Shown: one piece after another, positions 1 to 14,000 of the stretch
Layout of the letters: the number at the start of each line of letters is the position of its first letter
How positions within the stretch are numbered: the stretch's first letter is position 1
DNA from: Chrysaora quinquecirrha
Lineage: Eukaryota > Cnidaria > Scyphozoa > Semaeostomeae > Pelagiidae
Reading direction: 5' to 3'
NCBI GenBank assembly: GCA_014526335.1
Contig: JACTAT010000267.1
Coordinates: forward strand, 62,001-126,000
DNA length: 64,000 nt
The notes under the pieces: generated by a model
The model's database searches: none
What the model was told of the DNA's origin: nothing
What the model saw: the letters and a program-made list of their open reading frames with translations, nothing else
Program-made: the position numbers and the translations under genes

Positions 1-400
1 AAAGACCTTATTTATCCCCTAGAGCCTATTCAGGGGGTATTTGGTAGCTTTTTATAGCTGTTTGTGAAGAAAAAAGGGAGTTTTCAGAACCCCTGATTTT
101 GGCCGATTTTTAGCCATTCAGTAAGGCTATAGGCTTACCTTTTTGACGAGTTTTTGAGGGTAATTTTTTTACCCTAAATTGACCTCTTTTGATAGAAAAA
201 GACTTTTCTATTTCCTAGAGTCTATTCAGGGGGTATTTGGTAGCCTTTTATAGCTATTTGTGAAGAAAAAGGAAATTTTGAAAACCTTGATTTTGGCCGA
301 TTTTTGGCCATTTAGTAAGGCTATAGGCTTACCTTTTGACGATTTTTCGAGGGTAATTTTTTACCCTAAATTGACCATTTTGATAGAAAAAGAGAAAAAT
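1..400. repeat. ~195 bp satellite array, left part
   Basis: Two units of a tandem repeat of about 190-200 bp. Each unit carries the marker words TTTAGTAAGGCTATAGGCTTACC, GAGGGTAATTTTTTACCC, CCTAGAGTCTATTCAGGGGG and TTGTGAAGAAAAAGG. The same unit resumes at about 4.87 kb. It is non-coding with no long open frame. It may be a pericentromeric or dispersed satellite; the sequence alone does not say. Confidence 0.85.
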
Positions 401-3400
401 TTTTAAAAAGGGTTTTTTGCCCCGTTTTGGATTTTTATTTTAGGTTTTTTTGCCCTTTTTTAAATTTTTTTAAAAAGTTTTTAAAAAATTTTTTTTCCCG
501 GCTATTTGTAAAAATTTTTTTTAATATTTTAAAAAGGAATTTTGAAAAACCCTTTATTCCTTTTTGGAAATTTTGGGGTAATTTTTTTGAAAAAGGGATT
601 TTTTAAAATTTTTTTTTCCCCTTTTTAGGTATTTGGGGTTTTTTGCTTTTTAATTTTTTGAAAATTTTTTGGGAAAATTTTTTCCTTTTTTAGAATTAGT
701 TTTTTTGGGTTTTTAAAATTTTATTTTTAAAAACCTTTTATTTGGCCCCCAAAAGGGAATTTTTTCTTTTTAAAAAATTTTTGAAAAATTTTTTTTAAAA
801 ATTTTTTTTGGCCTTTTAAGGGTTTTGGGTTTTTTGCATTTTTGAAGAAAAATTTTTTTAAACCCCACCCCAAATTAGAAAGTTTTTTACCCTTTTGTTT
901 TGGGAATAATTTTTTCCCTTTTGAAAATTTTGGGGGCCCCTTTTTTCCCTTTGGCCTTTTAAGGGTTTTGGGTTTTTTACTTTTTGAAAATTTTTTTAAA
1001 ATTTTTTTTTGGGGCCTTTATTTTTGGCTTTTTTAATTTTTGGGGGTTTTTTTACCCTTTTTGGGGAAACTTATTTTCCTTTTGGCCATTTTGGGAATAA
1101 TTTTTTCCCAAAAATAATTTTTTAAAACCCTATTTTCCCTTTTGGAAAAGGGTTTTTCCTTTTTAAAATTTTTAAAAGGGGAATTTTGGCCCTTTTTCCC
1201 TTTTTGGAAAATTTTTAAACCCTTTGGCCTTTTTGGGGTTTTGAGGTTTAATTTTTTGGGAAAAGGGATTTTTGAAAAACCCTTTTTTAAAAAATTGGGG
1301 CATTAAACTTTTGCTTTTTTGGGAAAAAAAAAAGATTTTGCCCGTTTTTTTGGCCATTTTGGATTTTGGGTATTTTTTTAAAAGGGGTTTTTAAACCCAT
1401 TTTCCCCTTTTATTTGAAAGGGTTTATTTTCCCTTTTAGTTTTTTAAAAATTTTTTAAACCTTTTTGGTTTTTTTAAAAAGGGTTAAAATTATTTTCCGT
1501 TTTTTTAAATTTTAAAAAAAATTTTTGGAATTTTGGGATTTTTTCCCTTTGACCTTTTAATTTTTTTTAAGTATTTTTGGGGAAAATTTTGGTTTTTTAA
1601 AAGGTTTTAAATAATTTTTGCTTTTTGGGTTTTTTAAAAAATTTTTTTAAAAGAAATTTTTTTTAAATTAAGGGGAAAACCCTTTTTTTAAAAAAAATTT
1701 TTTGGGAAACTTTTTGGGAGATTTTAAAATTTTTGGCGTTTTGGGATTTTAAGGAAAAGGGACCTTTTTGGAATTTTAATTTAAATTAGGCTTTTCCCTT
1801 TTTTAAGTTTTTTTTACCCTTTAAATTTTTTAAAATTTTTTTCCCTTTTGGAAAAGGGGTTTTCCCTTTTAAATTTTGGGGGAAAAAAAACCCCTTTTTG
1901 GGAAAGGATTTTTTCCCTAACCATTTTAGTTTTTTTTGGGGAAAAAGGGGTTTTCCCTTTTTGGGAAATTTAAAAAAGGTTTTTCCCGGGATTTTGGAAT
2001 TTTTTCCTTTTTAAATTTATTTAAAACCTTTTTATTTTTGGAATTTTTATATTTTCCCTTTTTAAAAATTTTTTTAAAAAAATTTTGAAAACCCTTTTTT
2101 TCCCTTTTGGGAAAAGGGTTTTGGACCCTTTTTGCTTTTTGGAAAAAATAAAATTATTTTGAGATTTTTTTTAATTTTAGGGAAATTTGATTTTTTAGTT
2201 TTTTTAAAAAGGGTTTTTTGGGGAAAGGGCTTTTTTCCCAAGAAGGGGTTTTGGTCCCTTTTGCATTTTTGGTTTTAAACCCTTTTTGGATTTTCCCGAA
2301 TTTTGTAAATTTTAGTTTTTTAGAAATTTTTTAAAAATTTTTTTTTAAAGTTTTTTCCCTTTGGAAAAAGGGGTTTTTTGTTTTTTAAATTTTTAAAAAA
2401 TTTTAAAACGGCCCTTTTTTTGGCCTTTAGGGGTTTTTGGGCCCTTTAAACCCTTTTGGGAAAAATTTTTTAAACCCCTTTTTGGGATTTTTTTCCCTTT
2501 TAAAAGGGTTTTTTTGGTTTTTTGGGAAAATTTTTATTTTGAAATATTTTTTTTTGGCCATTTTAGGTTTTTTTTTTTTAATTTTTGAAAAAAAATTTTT
2601 TAAAACCCTTTTTTTGGCCTTTTTTTTTTTTTAAGATTTTGAAAAAATTTTTTCCCCTTTTTTGGGATTTTTTATTTACCTTTTGGGAAATTTTGGTTTT
2701 TTTATTTTTTTAAAAAAAGTTTTTAAAAACCTTTTTTTTTTGGCCTTTTTTTCCCTTTTTAAAAATTTTTGGGAAAAGTTTTCCCCTTTTTGGAAAAATT
2801 TTTTTATAATTTTTGGGGTTTTTTTTTTAAAATTTTTTTTAAAAAGTTTTTAAAGATTTTATTTTCCTTTTAAGTTTTGGGGAAAAAGGGTTTTTTAAAC
2901 ATTTTTGGAAAAAAATTTTGAATTTATGATTTTTTAAATTTTAGGAATTTTTTTTGCCCTTTTTAAAAAATTTTTTAAAAACCCTTTTTTTTTTTTCCCT
3001 TTGGGAAAAGGGGTTTTTTTTTTTGGGTTTTTAAAAAAGGGTTTTAAAAATTTTTTTGGGATTTTTGGGGATTTTTTTTCCCCCTTTTGTAAAAAGAATT
3101 TTTAACCCTTGTTTAAAAGGGATTTTTTCTAAGCTATTTTGGGGGTTTTTTAAATTTTTTGGGGATTTTGAAAACTTTTTTCCTTTTGGCCATTTTAGGG
3201 GTATTTTGGGCCTTTTACTTTTTGAAAAAATTTTTTAAACCCCTAAATTTTGGTAGGGCCTTTTTAAAGGGGAAAAGGGGTTTTGGGTTTTTAAATTTTT
3301 AAAAATTTTTTGAAAACTTATTTTTGATTTTGGGGGTAAATTTTCCCTTTGTTTTGGGGAAAAAAGTTTAAACCCCTTTTTTTGGGATTTTTTTTAAGCT

Positions 3401-4870
3401 ATTTGGGGGGGTTTTTTACCCCTATTTGGGTTTTTGGAAAAAATTTTTTTCCTTTGAGTTTTGGGGTATTTTGCTTTTTTTTTTTAAAAAAATTTTTAAA
3501 AGAATTTTTTTGGCCTTTTTAAAGGGTTTTGGGGTTTTTTAAATATTTTGGGGTTTTTTTGAAAACCCCTGATTTTGGGGGGCCCTAAATTTTTTGGAAA
3601 AATTTTTAAAACCCCTATTTTTTCCGTTTTTGGTTTTTAAAAGGGATTTCCCCTTTTGCCCTTTTTGGATAAAAATTTTACCCTTTTGACCATTTTTAAA
3701 AATTTTTCCCTTAAATTTTCCTTTTTTAAAAGAAAAAAAGGAAACCCCAAAGGCCTTTTTTCCATTTAAAAAAAATTTTTTAAATTTTAAATTTTGGGTT
3801 TTTTTTTGGGTAAAAACAAAAAGGCTTTTTCGGGGAATTTAGCTAGCCTTTTTGGGAAAAAAGTTTTATGTTTTCAAATTAGTAATTTTCCTTTTGGATT
3901 TTGGGTTTTGTCCCTATTTGGCCTTTTTGATGGGCTTTTTTTTAAACATTTCGGGTTTTTTGGAAAAAGGCCTTTTTGAAAAAGGGTTTATTTAAATTTT
4001 TGGATTTAAATTTGAAGAAAAGGTTTTTGAAAAAATTTTTTGAAATTTTTTTACCCATTTTCCAAAATAAGAAAAATTACCTTTTAAATTTTTGGGGAAT
4101 TTTTTTTTCCCTTTTTAAAAAAAAAGATTTTTAAAATTTTTTGGGGTTTTTCCTTTTAAATTTTTTTTTAAATTTTGGGAATTTTTTAAAGCTTTTTAGG
4201 GAAAACTTTTAAAATTGGTATTTTTAAAAATTTCCCTTTTTGTTTTAAAAAAATTTTTTCCCATTTTGGGTTTTTGCCTTTAGAGGTTAAAAATTTTGGA
4301 TTTTTGAAAAAGGAAATTTTTACCCCCTTTTTTGAAAGGGCTTATTTTTTCCTTTTTAGGGTTTTTTTCCCTTTTAACCCTTTTTAGAAAAAAGATTTTA
4401 CCCTGATTTGGGGGTTTTTGCCATTTTAAGAAAAAAGTTTTTTGAAACCCGATTTTGGGATTTTTTCCCTTTGTAGGAAAAACCTTTTTTACTTTTCCCG
4501 GGGTTTTTCCCTTAACCCTTTTTGAAGAAAAAATTTTAACCCTTTTGGCCATTGGGAAATTTGGTTTTTTACTTTTTTGAAAAAAGGGTTTTTTCCCTTA
4601 TTGGCCTTTTATTTAAAAGAATTTCTTCCCGATTTTAGGGATTTTTTTAAAATTTTTTGAAAAAAGATTTTTGAAAGGGGTTTTTTTTTTGGCCATTTGG
4701 GAAAAAAATTTTTTTTTTTGTTTTTTTCCAAAAAGGGATTTTTGGAAAATTTTTAAAAAAAATTGCTCTTTTAAAAAATTTTAATTTTTTTAAAGGGTTT
4801 TTGGGTTTTTGCATTTTAAAAAGGTTTTTTTTTTGGATTTTCCATTTTTGTAAGAAAAATTTTTTCCCTT
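401..4870. repeat. Homopolymer-distended low-complexity block inside the satellite
   Basis: About 4.5 kb made almost only of runs (TTTTT, AAAAA, GGG, CCC) joined in satellite-like order. Recognisable satellite words such as TTTTGGCC and CCTTTT recur without the intact marker words. It lies between ordinary satellite units on both sides. Open frames here translate to F/K/L/G/P strings and are not genes. I read it as a poor long-read consensus of the satellite; a truly diverged satellite is the alternative. Confidence 0.7.
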
Positions 4871-7300
4871 TTTGAGTTTTTTTAAAATTTTTAGTTTTGA
4901 AACCCCTGATTTTGGCCGATTTTTGGCCATTTAGTAAGGCTATAGGCTTACCTTTTTGACGATTTTTGAGGGTAATTTTTTTACCTTAAATAGACCTCTT
5001 TTGATAAAAAAGACCTTATTTATCCCCAATAGTCTATTCAGGGGGCATTTGGTAGCCTTCTATAGCTGTATGTGAAGAAAAAGGGAGATTTTAGAACCCC
5101 TGATTTCTGCCCATTTTTGGCCAATTAGTAAGGCTATAGGCTTACCCTTTTGACGATTTTTCGAGGGTAATTTTTTTACCCTAAATCGAATTTTTTTGGT
5201 AGAAAAAGACTTTATTTATCCCCTAGAGCCTATTCAGGGGGTAATTAGTAGCTTTTTATAGCTTTATGTGAAGAAGAAATGGAGTTTTTGAAACCTTTGG
5301 CCGATTTCTGGCCATTTAGTAAGGCTATAGGCTTACCTTTTTGACGATTTTTTGAGAGTAATTTTTTACCCTAAATTGACCATTTTGATAGAAAAGACCT
5401 TTTTATCCCTAGAGAATATTCAAGGGGTATTTGCCTGCTTTTATAGCTATTTGTGAAGAAAAAGAGAGTTTTGAAACCCCTGATTTTGGCCGATTTTTGG
5501 CCATTTAGTAAGGCTATAGGCTTACCTTTTGACGATTTTCGAGGGTAATTTTTGACCCTAAATCGACCTTTTTGGTAGAAAAGACTTTATTTATCCCTAG
5601 AGCCTATTCAGGGGTAATTAGTAGCTTTTTTTTAGCTTTATGTGAAGAAGAAATGGAGTTTTTGAAACCCCTGATTTTGGCCGATTTTTGGCCATTTAGT
5701 AAGGCTATAGGCTTACCTTTTTGAGGAGTTTTTGAGGGTAATTCTTTTACCCTAAATTGACCTCTTTTGATAGAAAAAGACCTTTTCTATCCCCTAGAGT
5801 CTATTCAGGGGGTATTTGGTAGCTTTTTATGGCTATTTGTGAAGAAAAAAGGGAATTTTTGAAAGCCTTGATTTTGTTCGATTTTTGGCCATTTAGTAAG
5901 GCTATAGGCTTACCTTTTTGACGATTTTTTGAGAGTAATTTTTTTACCCTAAATCAACCTTTTTTGATAGAAAAAGACCTTATTTATCCTCTAGAGCCTA
6001 TTCAGGGGGTAATTAGTAGCATTTTATAGCTTTATGTGAAGAAAAAAGGGAGTTTTAGAAACCCCTGGTTTTGGCCGATTTTTGGCCATTTGGTAAGGCT
6101 ATAGGCTTACCTTTTTGACGATTTTTCGAGGGTAATTTTTTGACCCTAAATCGACCTTTTTTGGTAGAAAAAGACTTTATTAATCCCCTAGAGCCTATTT
6201 GGGGGGTATTTGGCTGCTTTTTACAGCTTTTTGTGAAGAAAAAGGGAGTTTTTGAAACACTTGATTTTGGCTGATTTTTGGCCATTTAGTAAGGCTATAG
6301 GCTTACCTTTTTGACGATTTTTGGAGGGTAATTTTTTGACCCTTATTCGACCTCTTTTGATAGAGAAAGACCTTATTTATCCCGTAGAGCCTATTCAGGG
6401 GGTATTTGGTAGCTTTTTACAGCTGTTTGTGAAGAAAAAAGGGAGTTTTCAGAACCCCTGATTTTGGCCGATTTTTAGCCATTCAGTAAGGCTATAGGCT
6501 TACCTTTTTGACGATTTTTGAGGGTAATTTTTTGACCTTAAATAGACCTCTTTTGATAAAAAAAGACCTTATTTATCCCCTAGAGTCTATTCAGGGGGCA
6601 TTTGGTAGCCTTCTATAGCTGTATGTGAAGAAAAAGGGAGATTTCAGAACCCCCGATTTTGGCCTATTTTGGGCCATTTAGTAAGGCTATAGGCTTACCT
6701 TTTTTACGATTTTTTGAGGGTACTTTTTTGTCCTTAAATCGACATTTTTTGAGAGGAAAAGACTTTATTGATCTCCTAGGGCATATTCAGGGGGTATTTG
6801 GTAGCTTTTTATAGCTGTTTGTGAAGAAAAAAGGGAGTTTTCACAACCCCTGATTTTGGCCGATTTTTGGCCATTTAGTAAGGCTATAGGCTTACCTTTT
6901 GACGATCTTTAGGGTAATATTTTGTACCTAAATCGACCTTTTTGATAGAAAAAGACTTTATTTAACCCCTAGGGCCTATTCAGAGGCTATTTGGTAGCTT
7001 TTTATAGCTGTTTGGGAAGACAAGAAGGGTGTTTTTGAAAACCCTGATTTGGGCCGATTTTTGGCCATTTAGTAAGGCTATAGGCTTACCATTTTGTCGA
7101 TTCTTTGAGGGTACTTTTTTGTCCCTAAATCGACCTTTTTTGATAGAAAAAGACATTATTTATCCCCTAAGGCCTATTCAGGGGGTATTTGGTAGCTTTG
7201 TATAGCTGTTTGTGGAGAAAAAGGTAGTTTTCAAAACCCCTATTTTGGTCATCCGGCAAGGCTATAGACTTGCCATTTTGGCCATTTTTCAAGAAAATTT
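4871..7300. repeat. ~195 bp satellite array, right part
   Basis: About a dozen head-to-tail units. The word GGCTATAGGCTTACC recurs at intervals of roughly 190-205 bp from about 4.94 to 7.08 kb. Units are similar but not identical, and the array decays towards 7.5 kb, where a few degenerate half-units remain (to about 7.65 kb). No gene is supported inside it. Confidence 0.9.
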
Positions 7301-8060
7301 TTGCTATCAAAACTCGACCACAATTGATTGAATAACTTATTATTTATCCCCTAGATCCAGGTCATGGGGTATCTCATAGGATTTCGCTAATATTTTGCCA
7401 TTTGCCAAGGCTATAGACCTGCCTATTTGCTTTTTCTAAAGGAAATTTTTCTTCCCAAATGTAATCAAAATTGATAGAAAATCCCTTTCTAGACCCCTAG
7501 ATGCTGTTCAGGGAGTAACTGGTAGGACTAATCACCTATTTTTGGAGAAAAGGCTTGTTTTCAGAACCCATGATTTAGCAGATTTTCTGCCATTTGGCAA
7601 AGCTATAGGCTTGCCTTCTTGGAAATTTTTGGACGGAGATTTTTCCTCTATCCATATTTCACTCTTTCGATACTGTAAGGCAGGAAAGACACAGTTATAC
7701 ACATTGGTTGGTAGTATTGGGCATCCTCTACGGAAAATTCATTTAATGCAAACACACACAATAATATCTTTCTTTATTTATTCAATATGCCATCAAACAG
7801 TTACCTACAAAATACAATCCATGCACAAATATGCTAAGATAACCTAGATAACCCAGATAACACGAAAGTAAAAAATTAATAAACGGGGGGTCCTAATAGC
7901 AGCGGGGAGGTCCGAAAATTTTTCCAAAAAAATAGGAGGGGGGATGGTTATTCAAGACCTTAGAGCAAAGAACTAAGGAGCTATGGGGCCTCGGATGAAA
8001 AATTAAGAAAAAATGTTGCAAGAACAAGACAGTTTTTAAAATTAAATAACCGAATAGTCC
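7301..8060. other. Satellite edge and unassigned intergenic DNA
   Basis: Degenerate satellite sequence fades out by about 7.65 kb. The rest up to the inverted-repeat element at 8,068 shows no gene, RNA or recognised element. Short open frames here have no signal peptide, splice context or family resemblance. Confidence 0.5.
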
Positions 8061-8067
8061 AATGATA

Positions 8068-8459
8068 CACGTAATTTTTTTTATAAGAAACTGGTTTATA
8101 AGAAACCTAGCACTAGACACCCCAAAAGTTAAGAAACTTTTAGAACTAGGAGGAAGGAGTTAAGAAACTTAAGAAATTTTTGTGCCAGCTTTCCAACATA
8201 CTAATTTCACATTTGTGGACGTATAGTAATCAATTCTCAAGCATTTCCGTGCGATTTCTCGCACCAGCATGGCTAATTCTTTGTAATACAATAATATTAA
8301 TAATTTGCTTGCTATATTCACGTTTTTTACCGTTTTTACTGCAATTTATTTCCATTAAGTTAAGAAACTGTTAAGAAACTTTTAGAACTAAAATTGGGCC
8401 AAAAATTAAGAAACTTTTAGAACTAGGCCCCGAGCTAGGTTTCTTATAAAAAAAGCGTG
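8068..8459. mobile_element. MITE-like element, family A (word AAGAAAC)
   Basis: Terminal inverted repeats CACG...TTTTTTTATAAGAAAC and GTTTCTTATAAAAAAAGCGTG are flanked on both sides by TA, as expected for a TA target duplication. The inner part repeats the word AAGAAAC about nine times, often as TTAAGAAACTTTTAGAACTAGG. It has no transposase frame. Related copies in the window lie at 33,024, 43,678, 49,836, 53,295, 55,708 and 61,261. Confidence 0.7.
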
Positions 8460-9784
8460 TATTAAAAGTTTTGAACTTACACCCTTAGTTTGTTGAAAAA
8501 TTAAGAATTTCCAGCCTCAACTCAGAGCAAAGGTTCTTTTAAAATAAAACATCTACTGTCTAAGGTACGGAGTTCTTCATGCAACGAATCTTCAAAAGAT
8601 CTTCTGATTAAATCTTCGATAATAATAACTGACCTGGTTCACTTTCTGTGATTTTGTGATTTGGTCTTCATCACTCGTGTGATTTTGATTCAATTGTTCT
8701 CCATTGCCTGACTTTGGCATGCTTATCTTTATTCGTGTATTCGTGTGAGGTTCAGCTCATCATTCACAGATCTACTGAAGGGATGAGAAAGACAAAAATC
8801 AACAAGATAAATAACTTGAACTTTCGAACTTGATTCTCATAGGTCCGCCGATTTTTATGGGAACACCAATTGCGGTCTTCATACCACTGCGCCGAATGTC
8901 AATCAGAAGGATCGTGAGAGTTCTACGACTCTTCCGATGAAGGATAACTTTAATGTACTTCGATGTACAGCAGCAGATGTTTTTAATCACTCTTCTAATC
9001 TAATTTAATGACCTCCAGTCAAATGATTACAAAACAATTTCCGACTTCTTCTTTTTCGTACACAGACTTTCTGACTGCAAGTTCTTCCTTCTTCCTTGGC
9101 TGAATTCCACATGATTAATTTCAAAAGATTTCCTCGCCTTAACTTACATGAGAATATGTTTAAAAAATTTTTTTAAGCCAGGCATATGTGGACGTATATT
9201 ACGATAGCCGACTAGTGGTATTCGCTAACTTATGTCGACATGTCAAGAACAAATAGGAACTGACAAATGATAGGATATAGTTGATCGCAGTCGCGAAAGC
9301 GCTAAGGTCGACCAGTCACTATGGTTAGCGGAAAGAGCTATCACATGATATACACGTGATCACTCCCGTGCAAGCATATACCACGTGATACTCAGAGTTA
9401 TTCTCATTAGCCTATCGCCGGTCATTGACCCCAAACAGTCGCGGGAGCACTCAGGTCGACTGTGACTGAAAGGAATCAGTTTGCAACTTATTGCAGAAAT
9501 AGATAATGCCCAATTTATGAAACTATGCGACAACTTGGAACTATCTGCCATGGTGCTCATGTCGGCAAGTCGGTTGCGATGAATAAGGTCTAAAAATCTT
9601 TGTTAGCAGCTGGAAACTTGCTCTGTATGTGGATAATGTCAACATAAGCCTAGATTAAAATATTTTGCGCGGATCTTAATCAGTACGCAAAAATACGCAT
9701 TCTCGTGCGATGTAATTCAAAGGCCTCTCGGGAAAACTACATGTCAGAGAAAATTTAATCCATTGCATAATTAAAATTCACGCT
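8460..9784. other. Intergenic DNA, no gene seen
   Basis: No supported coding exon. The stretch 9,180-9,600 contains short self-complementary words (GTCGACATGTC, CACGTGAT) and words such as GACTAGT that recur near 10.4 and 32.3 kb, so it is probably decayed transposon sequence. Confidence 0.4.
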
Positions 9785-9985
9785 GAATGTGTAAGGTGAA
9801 GGTGAAGGTGAAATGGTGTTTAAGCGCCAGTCGCTAGGATCTCAGTAGGTTAACTAACCGAGACCTCGACCCTGGCTCTGACGCTTCCGGGACTGGGCTC
9901 GAACCCTGACCACACTGAGCTTGTGACACCACGAGTCAGCTGAATTACACCACGACGCCACAGCACCTTCAAAAGTAAAGTAAGT
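9785..9985 (-). mobile_element. tRNA-derived SINE
   Basis: Read on the minus strand, this has a tRNA-like head with an A-box-like stretch (GGTGTAATTCAGCTGACTCG) and a pol III B box (GGTTCGAGCCC), then a body ending in a (CACCTT)n tail. The element at 47,508-47,870 shares the tail and the GCGC-containing body, so both belong to one family. It is not a functional tRNA gene because no cloverleaf follows. Confidence 0.65.
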
Positions 9986-11015
9986 TAAGTCTCGGAGAAA
10001 TCATAGTACTTTCTCTAATTAAGCACCATTTCATCTATGTGTTGCTACGTGTTCGCCTTACGAAGCTCATTAAAATAAAGCAATTATAGAAGAAAAACAA
10101 ATACAGAATCAAATTCTTAATGCTACACAACTCTACATTAGCAAATAATATACATTTCTAAATACAGATTCATAATAATAATCAAAGTTAATTTAAGTCA
10201 CACGAAAGTGTCCCAAATTTAAGAATACCGGAATATTTTGTTTGCCTCAAAAAAGGCCACACCTAATTGAAATTTATTCTGCGGCTATTAACAACGGAAT
10301 TCGTCCCTTTAACAAAAATGTTCTTCTAATTTTTACAGATCTGATGGCAATTTATCACCATCTTATCCGTAATCCAAAGTGCACTATTCTCCGACTAGTT
10401 GCCATCAAAAAGGAACTAGTTGCCAACTAGTCGCCAGAACGATTACGTCGACAGGTCAGTTGAGATTTCACAGTCGGCAGCTAGTTCTGATTGGCCATAA
10501 AGTGACACGAGCCTGGATTACAGTGACACGATTAACACAAGAATACAAGAAATGAAGTAATCAGTAACTCGATTGATCCCGACTCTACGGCATACGAGAA
10601 TGTTTTCGTTAGGCACACTGATTCACCGTCAAACTAACAGCAAAACTGAAAAACTGATGTTTCACAAAAAGTGATTAAATTGGACAGCAAAAGTTGATTG
10701 TGACGAAAAAATCCCAATCACTAATATTGTTCCATGCCGCGAGGAAATAATACTGCAAGGAATTTTGCTGTAACCTCTTAAGACTGAGAAACTGCTCTGT
10801 GAAACTTGAAACTGTTTCTTCAGTAGATTGTTTAATTTGATTGGAAATGTCATAATCTTGTACTTTGTAAGCTTGATGTTGCTGGACTTATACAACAGCA
10901 CAGTAGGCATTGTCACAATAATTGTTGTTTACAACAAGACTATAATATAAGCGTTGATTTAACATTTATATACACAAACATCCTCATTGAAGAGTTTCAT
11001 AAAATCCTTTTTAGT
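9986..11015. other. 3' flank of the large secreted-protein gene
   Basis: No coding exon is supported. The first ~350 bases left of the stop codon at 11,016 are probably 3' UTR. I saw no clear AATAAA within 150 bases of the stop. Around 10.4 kb, repeats of ACTAGTTGCCA resemble transposon debris. Confidence 0.35.
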
Positions 11016-14000
11016 CTATTCTTTGGTTTTCTTATTTGAATGATGCTCTGATGACGTATCTGCAGGCTCTATAGAATCAACAGCTGAAGAGCCAATCTCA
11101 GCATAAATATCTTTCGTGGATTTGATAACTTTATCCCTTGATTTCTCCTTAGCAGCAACAATATCAGAAGATTCTGTAATATGCGGGGTCTCATGTATGA
11201 CTGGCATAATTCCAGCCGCTGGGTTCAGAAGTGCACCACCGGCGCCAGGCATCAGCAGGTTACCGGTGACTATCGAGGCTGCGACGTTTGAACCGGGAAG
11301 CATAGCACTCTGCTCTCCGTTCCCTCCCGTCTTAGGCGAAAAGCTTGCAACAGATTGCGCCCTAACTGCTTCACTCTTTGGGTTGCTATTCAGACTGTTA
11401 AATAACCGGGTGCTTTGTTTCAAAAGATTCGCCAAATTCGAAACAGCTAGTGCCGTTGCGAGTAATTTCTGTGGTGTCCCTGGTTGCATCAGACTCTTGC
11501 GTATACCGCTGATCTCAGCCAATGCTTCATGTATGGTTTGTTTGTACTTCTGTCTCTTCGCTGTGTCCTTGACACCTCCTTCCTTAGGCTGTGAAATTGT
11601 CTTTTTTATACCCTCAATTTGATCCAAGGCTTTGCTTATAAGACTTTTGTAATCAGCATAATCAGTTGAGTCGTTTTCTTTAATTTTGTTGCTAGCTGGC
11701 ATCTTTCTTAATGCCACCTTACGCAGTGGTTTAAGCATTCTTGTCAGTGCGGTTTCCTGCACTGGGCTCTCACGTCGCAGAGACTTTAACTGCGCAATCG
11801 ACAAAAGCCTGCGAATATTTTCCAACTTTTTCCTATCTTCCGGTAACAAGTGCTCAGTTGCAGAGTCAGACAGCTTGAAATCATTGACAATTTCGTTTTC
11901 TTTCATTGGCAAGAAGAATTCATTCTTCCCTGTTACTTCCGGCGGCTGCTCGTGCTCTTGTTCTTGTGTTTCATGAACTTCCTGGTCACTTGTATCACTA
12001 ACATTTGATGTTTTTATCAGGAAAAACTCTGATGAGTTGCGAAGTTTTGAATCGGTAATATTTCTAGGCAAACCGCTACCAAAAGCTCCTTTAGCTTCAC
12101 CACTGTTCGTATTTCTATTCAAACTCCCTTTTCTCTGTGCATTCATTCCTTGTTTCCTACTTTTTCCATACAGCCCAGTAATGTGTTTCTTGTCGCCTAA
12201 AGAGTTTGAATTTCGTTCTTTTATTTGGTGTTTCCTTCTGTTTCTAAGTCGTTTACCTCGAGGATGTTTCAAGTTATTTCGCAATTTGGCTCTATTTTTA
12301 CTACCGACTCGATTAAAGTTTTTAACAATTAGCTTTCGTGACTCGTGCTCCGTTTTTCCATTTCTCAGGCTTTCATTTTCATTCTCATCAGTCGAAGGAT
12401 TATCATGAAATTCCGCATCGCTTTTAACGTTAACTAGATCAGCAGATTCTTTAGGGATGGTCTCATCATTCTTGTCACTCCCACCATTATCAGCTTTGAC
12501 TTTACTAACAACGCCAGAATCTGTTGAAGGAACCGACTTCTTGTTACCAGCATCATTTGAATCAGCATCACTATATTGGTAAGAATCCGTTGAGTCAGAC
12601 GATTCATCATTACTCGTTGCATCAGTGTTTGTGGTATCTTCCTGCCTGGCATCATTATTGAAGTCCTCTGAATTTTCGCTGTTTGCGCCATCATTTGTCG
12701 CGTCATTTGCATCATTGTTAAATGTACTTGCATCACTTTGGGAACTACTTAGATCGCCTTCAGGTTCGTTGAAGCTGCTGGTTGTGTTGCTTGAACCAAC
12801 TGAAGAGTCGCTTGGAGTACTCGAATCAGATTCTTGAAATGAAGATTTTTCTCCTTGCTCTGCATCTTCCATGATTTCCTGTGGGCCTAATGATGACTGG
12901 TTTGTTGTGAAATGTTTTTCATCTTCCACATTCAATGAATGTGGCTCACTGTCATCCGATGTTTTAAAAGTTCCATTGTCAAAATTTTCCTGAAAGTTAA
13001 CTTTGCTGTCACTCAACTCAACTGACGTCTCGTTGTTCCCATTAAGATTGTAACGATGCTTCAATTTGACTTCTGCGTCCTTTACTTGTTCGCCTTTCTC
13101 TTTATTGTCTTTGGAGCTCTGCTTTTCCTTACCGTCATTGAAGTTCTCTTCACCGGTCGTTACATTCCTTTTTTTATTCTCTTCAATAACAGTTTGTATT
13201 GGCGTAGTGGTATTTTGTTCAGTTATATGACTTGCTCCATTTACGGATGTCCTGCTGGTTGTTTTTGAAGAATCTGCCTTTGAAGAGCCGGAACTCATCT
13301 TGCCACCTGTTTTACCAATTTTTCACTGCTTGATTTCCCAGCATCTGCCAAAGAATCTCCCGCGGTTCCACCACTATTGCCACTTGAAGAACTAGATGAT
13401 CCAGTTGCGCTACCAGTAGCTGCTCCAGCAGTTTGTCCTGCGGCACCTCCTGCACTTGCACCAGCAGCTTGTCCTGCGGCACCACCTGCACTTGCGCCAG
13501 CAGCTTGCCCAGCGGCGCCACCTGCACTTGCGCCAGCAGCCTGTCCTGCACCACCACTTACACCTGCAGCAGAAGCCTGTCCTGCTGCAGCTCCTGCTTT
13601 TGCACCGGCAGCCTGCCCTGCAGCAGCACCTGCACTTGCTCCAGCAGCTTGCCCAGCGGCGCCACCTGCACCTGCACCAGCACCTTGTCCTGCTCCACCA
13701 CTTACACCTGCAGCAGAAGCCTGTCCTGCTGCAGCTCCTGCTTTTGCACCGGCAGCCTGCCCTGCAGCAGCACCTGCACTTGCTCCAGCAGCTTGCCCTG
13801 CTGCACCACTCGAACCCGCTCCAGCAGCTTGCCCTGTGGCACCGCCTGCACTTGCACCAGCAGCTTGCCCTGCGGCACCACCTGCGCTTGCGCCAGCAGC
13901 TTGCCCTGCAGCACCACTCGAACTTGCTCCAGCAGGTCCGGCATTTATCCCAGTTCCAGCGATGGTCGTTCCGCCTTCTCCTGCGATCGATGATGTAAAA

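Noticed and set aside
842..6285. Open frames in the satellite region
   Set aside because: They translate to F/L/K/G/P runs from homopolymers, with no start context, splice sites or family features.
4871..7300. CRISPR-like array
   Set aside because: The whole ~195 bp unit repeats with no unique spacers, in a eukaryotic context.
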